From an uncultured Acetobacteraceae bacterium (GTDB lineage: Bacteria; Pseudomonadota; Alphaproteobacteria; Acetobacterales; Acetobacteraceae): 64,000 nt of DNA. The DNA lies in the NCBI GenBank assembly GCA_903918315.1, contig CAIXEA010000203.1, positions 1-64,000 on the forward strand. Reading direction: 5' to 3'. A program made the position numbers and the translations under genes. The notes beneath the pieces are model-generated. The model was given only the letters and a program-made list of their open reading frames with translations. It ran no database searches and had not been told where the DNA came from. Positions 53,003 to 62,159 of this stretch are shown here, in pieces (position 1 is the stretch's first letter; each line of letters opens with the position of its first letter).

Positions 53003-54292
53003 TTACAACCCATATTCACTTGCCAGCCACGACGTTAGCACAGACGTGCCATCCAGGAAGTCATTTATCTCCATAGCTTCATAAGGATTGTGGCTGCCAT
53101 TATGGTTTTTGACAAAAACCATGCCGATCGGCACGCCGCAGGCCGCGAAGGCGGCACCGTCATGCGATGCTGGGCTGCCGATTTCGAGTGTGCTGATTCC
53201 CAGCCGGCTGGCGCACGCCGTCAGACCGGCCTTGATCGCAGGATCGGCCGGCCCGACCGCCGCCCGTGCCTTGGCGCCGGTACGGAAGGTCACCCCACGG
53301 CGTTGCGCGATCCCGGCCATGATCGCCGCGACCCGTGCATCAAGCGCCGCCAGCACGGCTTCGTCATAGGCACGCACGTCAAGGCTGAACTCGAATCGCC
53401 CGGGAACGACGGTTAGCCCGTGCTGCGCCGGGTCGGTGTGAAAGCGGCCAATAGTGCAGGCCATCGGGATGCCTTTCGCGTCGTATTCCTCCCATAGTGC
53501 GTCCAGGGCCATTGCGAATTCAGCGCCTGCCAGCGCCGCGTCGCGGCGAAACCGGCGGGGCAGGCCAACGTGATCATTCGCACCTTCGATACGGGCATTG
53601 GGATAACGGAAATTGCCGGGAATGCCGGTGCATAGCGCGACGGGCCGTCCAGCCTCCACCAGGCTGGGTGCCTGCTCGATGTGCAGTTCCACATAGGCGC
53701 GTATGCCGGCGGGATCGAGGTGCCGGGCCCCGGCCGCCAAGGCCGCGGGGTCGCCGCCGCAGTCCGTGATATGGTCCGCCAGCGTCCGCCCGGTATCGAT
53801 CCGGCGAACGTCCAGCGCACCGTCCGGCAGCGTGCCGAGCGCCCCTCGACTGCCGATATAAGAAACCTGAAACCAGATGCTTTCCTCGGCCCGGATGCCC
53901 ATCACCGTCAGATCGCAGGATGGCACGATGCCCAGGGTCTGAAAGGCGGTGACGGCGGCCAAACCCGCCAGGACCCCCGCGGCGCCGTCAAAATTCCCAC
54001 CATGCGGGACTGAATCCAAATGCGAGCCGACGATCACCCGCGGCGCGGTGCGATCCCGGGCGGGCAGCGTCATATAGAGGTTGGCCGCGGCATCGCTGCT
54101 GATCTCGAGGCCAAGGGCCCGGGCCGCGGCGGCCACCGTGGCATGGGCGCGTTGTTCTCCCGCCCCGTAGGGATCGCGCGACACGCCGGGCTCATCCAGC
54201 CCGTCGCGGCGTAGCTGATCAAACAAGGCCCCCATGGATTGGCGCTGCGCATCAATGGCGGCCTTGATCTCTTGCGCGGATACCGTGACCAT
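53003..54292 (-). CDS. M20 Zn-dependent amidohydrolase (allantoate/N-carbamoyl amino acid hydrolase)
   Basis: A 429-residue member of the M20C-like amidase/hydantoinase group that cleaves carbamoyl amides, releasing ammonia and CO2. Metal ligands are visible: H91 (GSHLDSVPHGGNFDGAAG) and D102, E136/E137 in IRAEESIWF, and SPASHDGAAFA near the C-terminus. Start 54292 follows AAAGGGCAG; a longer frame to 54622 overlaps the divergent acyl-CoA dehydrogenase and is not real. Could act on allantoate together with the PuuE-like enzymes of this window, which is inference. Confidence 0.9.
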   Translation of the reverse strand: MVTVSAQEIKAAIDAQRQSMGALFDQLRRDGLDEPGVSRDPYGAGEQRAHATVAAAARALGLEISSDAAANLYMTLPARDRTAPRVIVGSHLDSVPHGGNFDGAAGVLAGLAAVTAFQTLGIVPSCDLTVMGIRAEESIWFQVSYIGSRGALGTLPDGALDVRRIDTGRTLADHITDCGGDPAALAAGARHLDPAGIRAYVELHIEQAPSLVEAGRPVALCTGIPGNFRYPNARIEGANDHVGLPRRFRRDAALAGAEFAMALDALWEEYDAKGIPMACTIGRFHTDPAQHGLTVVPGRFEFSLDVRAYDEAVLAALDARVAAIMAGIAQRRGVTFRTGAKARAAVGPADPAIKAGLTACASRLGISTLEIGSPASHDGAAFAACGVPIGMVFVKNHNGSHNPYEAMEINDFLDGTSVLTSWLASEYGL

Positions 54293-54363
54293 GGTCTGCC
54301 CTTTCACGCTCTGATCGCCCGAAGCCAGTGTGGCATGTGGTGCGAAGGAAAACGATAACCGCC

Positions 54364-55437
54364 ATGCCCGCGATCGAACAAACCGACTCCATTGGCACGA
54401 TGCTGCGCGAAACGGCGGAGCGTGTCTTCCGCGAAAGCTGTGATACCGCGGTCCAGCGGTCCGCCGACACAGGGGCCTGGCCGGCCGCGGCCTGGGATGC
54501 GGTCGCGCAGGCCGGGCTGCATCGCGGGTTACTGCCGGAAAGCGCCGGCGGCTACGGCGTGGCGGTCGTTGATGCGCTGTCGCTGTTGCGTGTCGCCGCG
54601 GAACAGGCGCTTCCGCTCCCATTGGCGGAAACCATGCTGGCTCATTGGCTTCTCGCCGCGTCGGATTTGCCGATCCCGGACGGGCCGCTGACCGTTGCGC
54701 CCGTCGTGGCGCATGAGACGCTGACCTTCACGCCGGAGAACGGCGGTTTTCGCGTTCAAGGCAATGTGAGTCGTGTGCCCTGGGGCCGGTCGGTCGCGGC
54801 AGCGGCGGTGCTTGCGACGCATGCCGGAGAAACCTGGCTCGCTTTGGTGCCCGCCAGCGCATGGCAATGTGCACCGGGGGAGAATGTCGCCCGCGAGCCG
54901 CGCGATCAACTCGCCATTGACGGAATCGCGATCGCTGCCGCGCGGTGTTCGGTCAGCCCTGGCGCGCTCCGTGCGGCCGGGGCTGCGATGCGGACCCAGC
55001 AGATGGCGGGTGCCCTTACGGCGCTGACCGCGATGACCACGCAATACGCCCAGGACCGCATTCAATTTGGCCGCCCGATCGGCAAGTTCCAGGCTATACA
55101 ACAGAATATCGCGGTGCTGGCGGGTCAAACGGCAGCGGCCGTGGCCGCCGCGGATATCGCGGCGGATGCCTTTGCCGCATCCGGAGGCGAGGGGCTTCTC
55201 CCCATCGCCGCCGGCAAGGCGCGTGCCGGGGAGGCAGCGGGCATCGGCGCGTCAATCGCGCATCAGGTCCATGGTGCGATCGGGTTCACGCTTGAATACA
55301 ACTTGCAGTTTCTCACGCGGCGGCTGTGGTCCTGGCGCGACGAGTTCGGCAATGAATCGAGCTGGAACAGGCTTTTGGGCCAGCACATGGCGAAAGCCGG
55401 CGGCGATCGCCTATGGGCGGAGATTGTCGCTGCCTAG
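54364..55437 (+). CDS. Acyl-CoA dehydrogenase family protein
   Basis: A 357-residue flavoprotein with the acyl-CoA dehydrogenase fold: an N-terminal helical part (TAERVFRESCD), a middle beta domain, and RIQFGRPIGKFQAIQQ with HQVHGAIGFTLEY in the C-terminal helices. The usual catalytic glutamate loop (YEGTxE) is replaced by LWSWRDEFGNES, as in partner subunits of heteromeric enzymes, so it may need another subunit. Start 54364 is used because the upstream frame has no support. Divergent from the amidohydrolase gene. Confidence 0.88.
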   Translation: MPAIEQTDSIGTMLRETAERVFRESCDTAVQRSADTGAWPAAAWDAVAQAGLHRGLLPESAGGYGVAVVDALSLLRVAAEQALPLPLAETMLAHWLLAASDLPIPDGPLTVAPVVAHETLTFTPENGGFRVQGNVSRVPWGRSVAAAAVLATHAGETWLALVPASAWQCAPGENVAREPRDQLAIDGIAIAAARCSVSPGALRAAGAAMRTQQMAGALTALTAMTTQYAQDRIQFGRPIGKFQAIQQNIAVLAGQTAAAVAAADIAADAFAASGGEGLLPIAAGKARAGEAAGIGASIAHQVHGAIGFTLEYNLQFLTRRLWSWRDEFGNESSWNRLLGQHMAKAGGDRLWAEIVAA

Positions 55438-55486
55438 CGTCCGAACAAGACACTCTGATAGAGCGACCGGCCGCTCCCTGGTGCGA

Positions 55487-56248
55487 TCAGGTTGGGGCCG
55501 TTTCGTAATCCGCGTCGTTGTCGGGTAATGCGTAATTCCGCAGGCTGGCGATGTCGTGCAGGATCACCCGGGAGCCGTGGGTCTCGACGCCCAACCCGCG
55601 CAATGCGGCGAAGGCCCGTGACAGGTTTTCCTGCCGGCATCCGAGACGCGCCGCCAGAAGGCGTTTGTCGAACGGCAGTCGCAGATTGACCATGTTGCTG
55701 GCCGGATCGTTCGTGAGGTCCAGCAGGTAGCAGCCGAGCCGTTGCGCGGTCGTTCGTAGCTTGAGATCGCACACCTGGCGGACGATGGCGCCAAAATCCA
55801 ACGCCTCGGCTTTCAGCATGGCGGTTGCAAGAGAAATTTCCTTATGCAGAAGCTGGCGCAGCCCGTCCGCGTCAACCGCGATCAACTGCGCGCCCGTTAC
55901 GCTCCGCGCGCTCATGAGGTATGGCATGCCGCTCAGGACCGCGCTGAGCAGAAGATGGCCGCCAGCCGGGATCACTTCGACAACCGCGCTGGCCCCATTC
56001 GCTGTCGCGTTCATCAAGGAGATCTGCCCGTCCAGGATGACCAGCAATCGATTGGCGGGCGCGCCCTGGCGGCACAGCTCCGTTCCGGCCGGAACCGATA
56101 GCATCGCGGACATGGCGGCGAGTTGGTTCAGAACCGGTTCATCCAGTTCTCGGAATATCTGCGTCTGACGCAACTGTTCGACCGTTGGGGCCTGGATGGG
56201 CCGTTCCTGGCCAAGTGTCGTACTCGTCTCAAGCTGGGTAGCGGACAT
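55487..56248 (-). CDS. Crp/Fnr-family transcriptional regulator
   Basis: A 253-residue regulator with an N-terminal cyclic-nucleotide-like beta-barrel (about residues 30-140, with LLVILDGQISLMN) and a C-terminal winged helix (LPFDKRLLAARLGCRQENLSRAFAAL). No N-terminal four-cysteine cluster, so it is not a classical FNR. Start ATG 56248; a TTG at 56260 is possible. Converges with the acyl-CoA dehydrogenase gene and is divergent from the quinone oxidoreductase, whose promoter it may share. Signal unknown. Confidence 0.9.
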   Translation of the reverse strand: MSATQLETSTTLGQERPIQAPTVEQLRQTQIFRELDEPVLNQLAAMSAMLSVPAGTELCRQGAPANRLLVILDGQISLMNATANGASAVVEVIPAGGHLLLSAVLSGMPYLMSARSVTGAQLIAVDADGLRQLLHKEISLATAMLKAEALDFGAIVRQVCDLKLRTTAQRLGCYLLDLTNDPASNMVNLRLPFDKRLLAARLGCRQENLSRAFAALRGLGVETHGSRVILHDIASLRNYALPDNDADYETAPT

Positions 56249-56420
56249 CGGACCGACCAATCAAACTTTGTTCAAGGCACAGTTTTTTGACCAGATGATG
56301 GTAACCAGGGAATCTGCGGTATTCAACCCGCGATTGGCGGCCAGGGCGCCGGGGACTCCTCTCCGGCGCATGATTGCCCCACAATCACCGCGGAATCGCG
56401 CCGGCTGGTGGCGCCAAGGG

Positions 56421-56464
56421 GATGCCAGCGGGATGCCAGCGGGATGCCAGCGGGATGCCAGCGG
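56421..56464 (+). repeat. Four perfect tandem copies of an 11-bp unit
   Basis: GATGCCAGCGG is repeated four times without change, then followed by GAAAAAAGG and the start codon 20 bases later. It lies in the leader of the quinone oxidoreductase gene, next to its ribosome binding site. Eleven-base units are near one helical turn, and copy change would shift promoter spacing. Confidence 0.9.
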
Positions 56465-56483
56465 GAAAAAAGGAAACGAATGC

Positions 56484-57458
56484 ATGAAAGCCATGGTGTG
56501 CGAATCGTTCGGTGGGCCGGAGGTTCTGGCCTTGCGCGATCGGCCCGACCCGCCTCCGCCCGCGGATGGTGAAATACAGGTCCGGATCCGCGCCCGCGGC
56601 GTCCAATATGTCGATGTGCTGATGCTCCAGGGAAAATACCAGTTCCGGCCCGAACCCCCGTTCATCCCCGGTAGCGAGGCAGCCGGTGAGGTCATCGCAG
56701 TCGGACCGGGCGTCGCCGATTTCGCCATCGGTGACCGGGTCATGAGCCGCCATTCGCTGGGGGCCTGCGCTGAATTGGGCAATGCCAAGGCCGTGCTCTG
56801 CGACAAAATACCCGATGCCATGAGCTTCGAATCGGCTGGCGTGTTCCGCGGCGCCTATACGACCGCCTACCACGCTCTGCTCCAGCGCGGGCGTCTGGTG
56901 GCCGGTGAGTGGGTGTTGGTGCATGGCGCGGCCGGCGGCATTGGCATCGCCGCCATCCAGGTCGCCAAGCTGTTCGGCGCCAAGGTGATCGCCACCGCCA
57001 GCACGGACGCCAAGCGTGCGGCCTGCCTGGAAGAGGGCGCGGACCACGCGATCGATTACCGCGGCGGTTTTACCGATTCGGTCAAGGACCTGACGGGCGG
57101 GCGCGGGGTCGACATTGTCTACGATCCCATCGGCGACAAGGTGGCGGAAGAATCGCTGCGGTGCCTCGCCTGGGGCGGGCGGCTGCTGATTCTGGGTTTC
57201 CTGGGCGGCGGTCCGACCAATATTCGATCCAACTATCTGCTGATCAAAGGCATCGATGCCATCGGCGTGCGGATCGGTGGGTTGAATGAGGCCAATCCGG
57301 CGCTCGCTATCGCCAATATGAAAGCGCTGACCGAACTGGCCGGGCAGGGCAAGCTGGTGCCACGCATTTCGCATCGATTCCGGCTCGATCAGGCGGCGGA
57401 GGCGCTTCAGGCCGTGATCGACCGGGCCGTCACCGGCAAGGCCGTACTGGTCAGTTAA
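56484..57458 (+). CDS. Quinone oxidoreductase-like NADPH dehydrogenase (MDR family)
   Basis: A 324-residue zinc-less medium-chain reductase that reduces quinones or enones with NADPH. The N-terminus MKAMVCESFGGPEVL and the loop VHGAAGGIGIAAIQVAKLFGA mark the family; there is no zinc-binding cysteine cluster. AAGGAAA precedes the start. Directly upstream are four 11-bp tandem repeats. A 54-bp gap leads to a cupin gene. Substrate unknown. Confidence 0.92.
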   Translation: MKAMVCESFGGPEVLALRDRPDPPPPADGEIQVRIRARGVQYVDVLMLQGKYQFRPEPPFIPGSEAAGEVIAVGPGVADFAIGDRVMSRHSLGACAELGNAKAVLCDKIPDAMSFESAGVFRGAYTTAYHALLQRGRLVAGEWVLVHGAAGGIGIAAIQVAKLFGAKVIATASTDAKRAACLEEGADHAIDYRGGFTDSVKDLTGGRGVDIVYDPIGDKVAEESLRCLAWGGRLLILGFLGGGPTNIRSNYLLIKGIDAIGVRIGGLNEANPALAIANMKALTELAGQGKLVPRISHRFRLDQAAEALQAVIDRAVTGKAVLVS

Positions 57459-57512
57459 ACGCGCCCCCGCTAGCGTGTGGAACGCGCCGTTCCCCAGACA
57501 CCGGAGGATGTC

Positions 57513-57782
57513 ATGAACCGTTCGGACTTCGAAGCCGATCTGCTGCGTGAGGGCTACCGGATTTTTTACGGTGGATTGCGCGCCAGCGAAATCAACCCCG
57601 ATCATCGCCATGGGTGGGATGCCCGCATCATGGTCATCGCCGGCGAAATCACCATCACCCGCGATGGGAAGGCCGAAACCTTCCGTGAAGGCGAAAGCTG
57701 CATGGTTCCGGCCAATGACCCCCACGCCGAACATAGCGGCCCGCAGGGCGTGGCCTATATCGTTGGCCGCCGCGCCGTTTGA
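57513..57782 (+). CDS. Small cupin-domain protein
   Basis: An 89-residue single-cupin protein. Metal ligands likely are H31, H33 and H71 (INPDHRHGWDARI; PANDPHAEHSG). Such small proteins may be enzymes or sensors for sugars, amines or metals. Start 57513 has CCGGAGGA upstream. It lies between a quinone oxidoreductase and a DUF35 gene in the same direction. No function can be assigned. Confidence 0.88.
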   Translation: MNRSDFEADLLREGYRIFYGGLRASEINPDHRHGWDARIMVIAGEITITRDGKAETFREGESCMVPANDPHAEHSGPQGVAYIVGRRAV

Positions 57783-57808
57783 TTTCATTCTAACAGGAGA
57801 CGTACAAA

Positions 57809-58219
57809 ATGGCTGAACCAGGACGCGCCTTGCCGGCGCCAACGCCGGAGACCCAGCATTTCTGGGATGGCACCAAGGCGGGCGAATTACGCCTGCAACG
57901 CTGCGATTCCTGCGGCAAGAACTACTTCCCGCCACGCCCCTTCTGTCCCGTTTGCGCGTCCCGCAGCGTCAGCGTCTTCAAGGCATCCGGCAAGGCCGTG
58001 CTCTGGAGCTACGTGATCCATCACCGCCCCGTGCCCGGCTTCACGCCGCCTTACGCGATCGCCGTCGTGCAGCTGGCCGAAGGGCCGCGCATGATGACCA
58101 ACATCGTCGAATGCCCGCAGACGCCGGAAGCCCTGCAGCTCGATATGGAGCTTGAGGTCGTGTTCGAAGCGCAGAACGACAAGATCACGCTCCCCTTCTT
58201 CCGTCCGGCGAAAGGCTGA
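57809..58219 (+). CDS. DUF35 OB-fold protein with zinc ribbon (second copy)
   Basis: A 136-residue paralogue of the protein at 32191. The ribbon is CDSCGKNYFPPRPFCPVC, followed by the OB-fold domain with HHRPVPGFTPPYAIAVVQL. Probably binds the acyl-CoA and partners the thiolase-like protein encoded four bases downstream. AGGAG lies before the start. In the first copy the order is reversed (thiolase first), so the two operons were put together separately or rearranged. Confidence 0.92.
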   Translation: MAEPGRALPAPTPETQHFWDGTKAGELRLQRCDSCGKNYFPPRPFCPVCASRSVSVFKASGKAVLWSYVIHHRPVPGFTPPYAIAVVQLAEGPRMMTNIVECPQTPEALQLDMELEVVFEAQNDKITLPFFRPAKG

Positions 58220-58223
58220 ACCC

Positions 58224-59366
58224 ATGCGCAGAAATGCAGTCGCGGTCGTCGGCGCCGCGGAAACCACCCGTCTTGGCGTCATTCCGGAGCTGTCGCAGCT
58301 CGGTCTTCACGCCGATGCCGCCCTGAATGCGATGGCCGATTGCGGCCTGTCGCCCAAGGACATCGATGGCATCGCCACGGCGAATGAAACGCCGGTGCAA
58401 CTGGCCCATTACCTCGGCATCACGCCCACCTGGGTGGATGGGACGTCGGTGGGCGGATGCTCGTTCATGATCCATGTGCGGCATGCCGCCGCGGCGATCG
58501 AAGCGGGCCTCGCCAAGACCATCCTCATTACCCATGGTGAAAGCGGCAAATCGCGCGTTGGCAACCCGCCGCGCAGTGTGCATCCGCAGTCGCTGAACGG
58601 GCAGTTCGAGCAGCCATTCGGCCCGATGGGCCCGCCGTCGATGTTCACCATCCCGGTGCTGCGCTACATGAAGCGCTATGGCGTGACAGAGGAGCAGATT
58701 GCCCAGGTCAGCGTCGTGCAGCGCCAATGGGCTGCGATGCACCCGCGGGCCACGTTCCGCACCCCGATCACCACCGATGACGTTCTGAACAGCCGCATGA
58801 TCGCCTGGCCGTTCCGGCTGCTGATGTGCTGTCTGGTCACCGATGGCGGCGGCGCGCTGATCCTGACCTCAGCCGATCGGGCTAAGGATTTCAAAACGAA
58901 ACCGGTTTATATCACGGGCACCGGTGAAAGCGTCGAGACCCCAATGGTTTCGCAGATGGAGGATTTCACCTCGTCACGCGCTTTCCGCGTGGCTGGGCCG
59001 ACGGCGTTTCAGCAGGCCGGCATCAGCGTCAATGATGTCGATCACCTCATGATCTATGATGCGTTCGCGCATCTCCCGATCTACGGCCTGGAGGATCTGG
59101 GGTTCCTGCCGCGTGGGGAGGCAGCGGCGTTCATCGCGGCCGGCAACACCGCGCCGGGTGGCAAGCTGCCCTTGAACACGAATGGCGGCGGGTTGTCGTA
59201 TATGCATTCGGGCATGTACGGGATGTATGCGCTGCAAGAAAGCGTGCGTCAGATGCGCGGGACGTCTCCGGCGCAGATCAATGGTGCTAAGATTTCTGTC
59301 TGCCACGGCGTGGGCGGCATGTTCGCGGCATCCGGGACGATCATTTTCACCAACGACCCGGCGTAA
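58224..59366 (+). CDS. Thiolase-like protein (SCPx/Ltp2 type, second copy)
   Basis: A 380-residue thiolase-superfamily protein. The segment DGTSVGGCSFMIHVRHA has a cysteine but two positions from the usual N-x-C-A-x-G site, so I read the normal nucleophile as absent. The C-terminal PLNTNGGGLSYMHSGMYGM is the second active-site loop. With the DUF35 partner it may act as an aldolase, as Ltp2 does in steroid breakdown. Ends just before a strong terminator hairpin. Start 58224; an upstream frame is not real. Confidence 0.88.
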   Translation: MRRNAVAVVGAAETTRLGVIPELSQLGLHADAALNAMADCGLSPKDIDGIATANETPVQLAHYLGITPTWVDGTSVGGCSFMIHVRHAAAAIEAGLAKTILITHGESGKSRVGNPPRSVHPQSLNGQFEQPFGPMGPPSMFTIPVLRYMKRYGVTEEQIAQVSVVQRQWAAMHPRATFRTPITTDDVLNSRMIAWPFRLLMCCLVTDGGGALILTSADRAKDFKTKPVYITGTGESVETPMVSQMEDFTSSRAFRVAGPTAFQQAGISVNDVDHLMIYDAFAHLPIYGLEDLGFLPRGEAAAFIAAGNTAPGGKLPLNTNGGGLSYMHSGMYGMYALQESVRQMRGTSPAQINGAKISVCHGVGGMFAASGTIIFTNDPA

Positions 59367-59373
59367 TCGGGGT

Positions 59374-59400
59374 GTGTGGCCGGCTTCGTGCCGGCCACAC
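59374..59400. terminator. Bidirectional terminator hairpin
   Basis: GTGTGGCCGGC pairs perfectly with GCCGGCCACAC across a TTCGT loop: an 11-bp GC stem with a UUCG-type loop. It sits between the convergent thiolase-like and ABC ATPase genes and can stop transcription from both sides, although no T-run is present. Confidence 0.7.
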
Positions 59401-59403
59401 GGC

Positions 59404-60483
59404 CTACAACAATACGCAATGTTCCGGCAGGAACGACAAGGTCACCGCGCTCCCTTCCGCGTAATGCTCCGTCGGCGGGCGCCGGACGATCAACTGGCCG
59501 GCCGGCCAATCCACCACGTACTGAATGAAATCGCCGTGGAACATGCGGCGGTGGATCGTTCCTGCGACCGCGTTATGCGTCTCCGGCATCGGCGTCAGGT
59601 GGATATAGGATGTGCGCAGCGCCACCGTTGTGCCGCCACGGCCGTCGGGCGGGGCCTCGACTTCCAGTCTAATCCCGCCTTGCCCCTCGAACAGCAGCGT
59701 CCCGTTCGGGCCGGGACCGATCACCTGGCCCTGGATCATATTGGCGGCACCGACGAAATCGGCGACGAACAGGCTGCGGGGGCGGTTGTAGATTTCCTCG
59801 GGGGAGCCGATCTGCTCGATCTTGCCTTTGCTCATGACGATGACGCGGTCGGAGATGGCGAGGGCTTCTTCCTGGTCATGCGTCACATAAAGGGATGTGA
59901 TGTCGAGGCTGCGTTGGAGTTCGCGCAGTTCCACCCGCATCTCCGCGCGGAGCTTGGCGTCCAGGTTGGACAGCGGCTCATCGAACAGCAGCACGTTCGG
60001 CGCGAAGGCAATGGCACGGGCCACCGCGACGCGCTGCTGCTGGCCGCCGGACAGGTTCGACGATGGGCGATCCGCGTAGCTCTGCATCTGCACCATGTTG
60101 AGAACCCGGGCAACGGCGGTGTCGATCTCGGCCTTGGGGGCTTTGCGGACGCGTAACCCATAAGCGACGTTCTCGAACACCGTCATATGCGGCCAGATGG
60201 CGTAGGACTGGAACACCATCGACACGCCGCGCTTTTCAGCCGGAATGTTGCGACGCTCACTGCCGGAGAAGACCGTCTGACCGTTCAGAGTGATCGTGCC
60301 GCTATAGGGCGTTTCCAGCCCGGCAATGGATCGGAGCGTGGTGGTCTTGCCGCAGCCGGAGGGGCCGAGCAGGGTCACCAGTTCCCCCGGTGCGATGGCG
60401 AAGTCGATGTGGTCAACGGCGACGGCGTCGCCATAGCGCACGACCAGGTCCTTCACTTCGATCCTTGGTTGCACGCCGCTCAT
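59404..60483 (-). CDS. ABC transporter ATPase (PotA/FbpC-like)
   Basis: A 359-residue ATPase of a spermidine/putrescine-, ferric- or thiamine-type importer. Walker A GPSGCGKTT, Q-loop MVFQSYAIWPH, signature LSGGQQQRVAVARA, Walker B LLFDEPLSNLD, and a C-terminal TOBE domain from about residue 245. Start 60483 overlaps the permease stop by four bases (ATGA); a longer frame to 60783 is a shadow of the permease gene. It would power the permease and binding protein upstream in the same operon. Confidence 0.93.
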   Translation of the reverse strand: MSGVQPRIEVKDLVVRYGDAVAVDHIDFAIAPGELVTLLGPSGCGKTTTLRSIAGLETPYSGTITLNGQTVFSGSERRNIPAEKRGVSMVFQSYAIWPHMTVFENVAYGLRVRKAPKAEIDTAVARVLNMVQMQSYADRPSSNLSGGQQQRVAVARAIAFAPNVLLFDEPLSNLDAKLRAEMRVELRELQRSLDITSLYVTHDQEEALAISDRVIVMSKGKIEQIGSPEEIYNRPRSLFVADFVGAANMIQGQVIGPGPNGTLLFEGQGGIRLEVEAPPDGRGGTTVALRTSYIHLTPMPETHNAVAGTIHRRMFHGDFIQYVVDWPAGQLIVRRPPTEHYAEGSAVTLSFLPEHCVLL

Positions 60484-62156
60484 ACCGTCGTTCCCCCCAC
60501 GCGCCGCGCGACCCGGAACAGGATCGCCACGGCGATGAACACCATCACCGTTTGCATCAGTGCCATCGCCGCCGATAGCTCGGAGCTGGATGACAGCCAA
60601 GAATTCACGATCGCCGGCGCGATGACCTTGGAATTCGGCCCCATCAGGAACACCGACGCCCCGAGTTCGCGCACGCTGGCGATGAAGATCAGCAGCCAGG
60701 CGGCGATCAGGCCCGGGCGCAGCAGCGGCAGCGTCACTGTGCGCATCTGGTAGGTCCAACTGGCGCCGCAGACGCGGGCACATTCCTCCAGGCTTTTATC
60801 GACCTGCAGCACGACGCCGGCGATGGTACGCAGGCCCAGCGGCATGAACACCGTGAAATAGGCGATGCCGAGCAGCCAGAGCGTGCCGTAGATCGGGATC
60901 GGGATGTTGATCCAGGCCCAGAGCAGCCCGAGCCCGAAGACCAGCCGCGGCACCGCCTGCGGTACCATGATCAGGAACTCCATCGCGCCGCGGCCGGGCA
61001 TGCGGGACCGGTAGATGATCCAGGCCAGCACCCCGATCGTCGGCACGCCGATGCTGGATACAACGATGCCGAGCAGCAGGCTGTTGGCGAAGGCCGGGGC
61101 GAGCGACCCCATGGCCAAAGCGGTCTCGTAGTTCGCGAAGGTAAACTGCATCTGGTGCACGATGACGGTGGCGAAGCGCTCGAACGAGGTCAGCGTCAGC
61201 GCCATCAGCGGCAGGATGACGGCGACGATGATGTAGCCCCAGGCGATGGCCAGCAGCAGCCAGCGCAGCGCGCCCACCTCCATCGCCCGCGGCCGGAATC
61301 CCTTGCCGGAGATGGTGGCGTAGCTGCCCTTGCGCATGATGAATTTGGAAATGCCGAGGGTGATCACCATCGCCCCCGACAGCGACAGGCCCATCGCGGC
61401 GGCATGGCCGTAATCGGGGGGGAAGGACAGGGTCGCCTCCCAGATCGCGGTGGTGACGACGAAGAAGCGGCCGGGAATGCCCAGCACGAAGGCGGCGGCG
61501 AAGGAGCCCAGCATTTCCGCGAACACGAAAATAGTCGCCGACAGCACGCCAGGCGCGACCAGCGGCAGCGTCACCTTCAGCGCGGTGCGCATCTTGCCGG
61601 CGCCGAGCACGCGGGAGCTCTCCTCCAGCGACGGATCCATCGATTTCATGGAGGCCGATATCATCACGAAGGCGACCGTGCCCTCAAACAGCGCCATCAC
61701 CCAGGCGATGCCCCAGGGGGAATAGACGTTGAAGGCATCGCTGGAAAATCCCAGCGACCGCCAGGCCTGGTTGATCAACCCGGTCTTGGGCCCCAACAGC
61801 ACGCCCCAGGACAGGGCGCCGATGAGCGGGGTCATGTAGTATGGCAGTTGCATCAGCCGTTCGAGCCGCTCCCGCCCTGGAATGGCGGTGCGGGTCAGGA
61901 TCCAGGCCTGGATGAAGCCAAACAGCACCGCCATGACGGTGGCGAGGCAGGCGACGAACAGCGTGTTGAGGATGACCTTCGGCTCCTCGAACAGTTCGGC
62001 ATAGTTGCCGAACCCATATTCCTCGGGCGGGAAGGTCTGGGCATCGCCGATGTTGAGCGATTCGGTGACGAGATACACGAGCGGATAGAGGACAAGCACC
62101 CCGCAGACGAGCAGCAGCAGCGGCGCGATCCAGGCGCTGGAACCGGTGTGGCGCAT
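60480..62156 (-). CDS. ABC transporter permease, two-domain (FbpB/ThiP-like)
   Basis: A 558-residue permease with two homologous six-helix halves, so one chain forms the whole channel. Both halves carry an EAA-type loop: LEESSRVLGAGKMRTALKV and LEECARVCGASWTYQMRTV. This layout is usual for Fe(III), thiamine and some polyamine importers. It starts three bases after the binding-protein stop and overlaps the ATPase start. Ligand unknown. Confidence 0.93.
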   Translation of the reverse strand: MRHTGSSAWIAPLLLLVCGVLVLYPLVYLVTESLNIGDAQTFPPEEYGFGNYAELFEEPKVILNTLFVACLATVMAVLFGFIQAWILTRTAIPGRERLERLMQLPYYMTPLIGALSWGVLLGPKTGLINQAWRSLGFSSDAFNVYSPWGIAWVMALFEGTVAFVMISASMKSMDPSLEESSRVLGAGKMRTALKVTLPLVAPGVLSATIFVFAEMLGSFAAAFVLGIPGRFFVVTTAIWEATLSFPPDYGHAAAMGLSLSGAMVITLGISKFIMRKGSYATISGKGFRPRAMEVGALRWLLLAIAWGYIIVAVILPLMALTLTSFERFATVIVHQMQFTFANYETALAMGSLAPAFANSLLLGIVVSSIGVPTIGVLAWIIYRSRMPGRGAMEFLIMVPQAVPRLVFGLGLLWAWINIPIPIYGTLWLLGIAYFTVFMPLGLRTIAGVVLQVDKSLEECARVCGASWTYQMRTVTLPLLRPGLIAAWLLIFIASVRELGASVFLMGPNSKVIAPAIVNSWLSSSSELSAAMALMQTVMVFIAVAILFRVARRVGGTTV

Positions 62157-62159
62157 CGG

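Noticed and set aside
56255-56275. FNR-like box near the Crp/Fnr gene (ATCAAACTTTGTTCAA)
   Set aside because: The half-sites face the wrong way compared with TTGAT-N4-ATCAA and the spacing does not fit.
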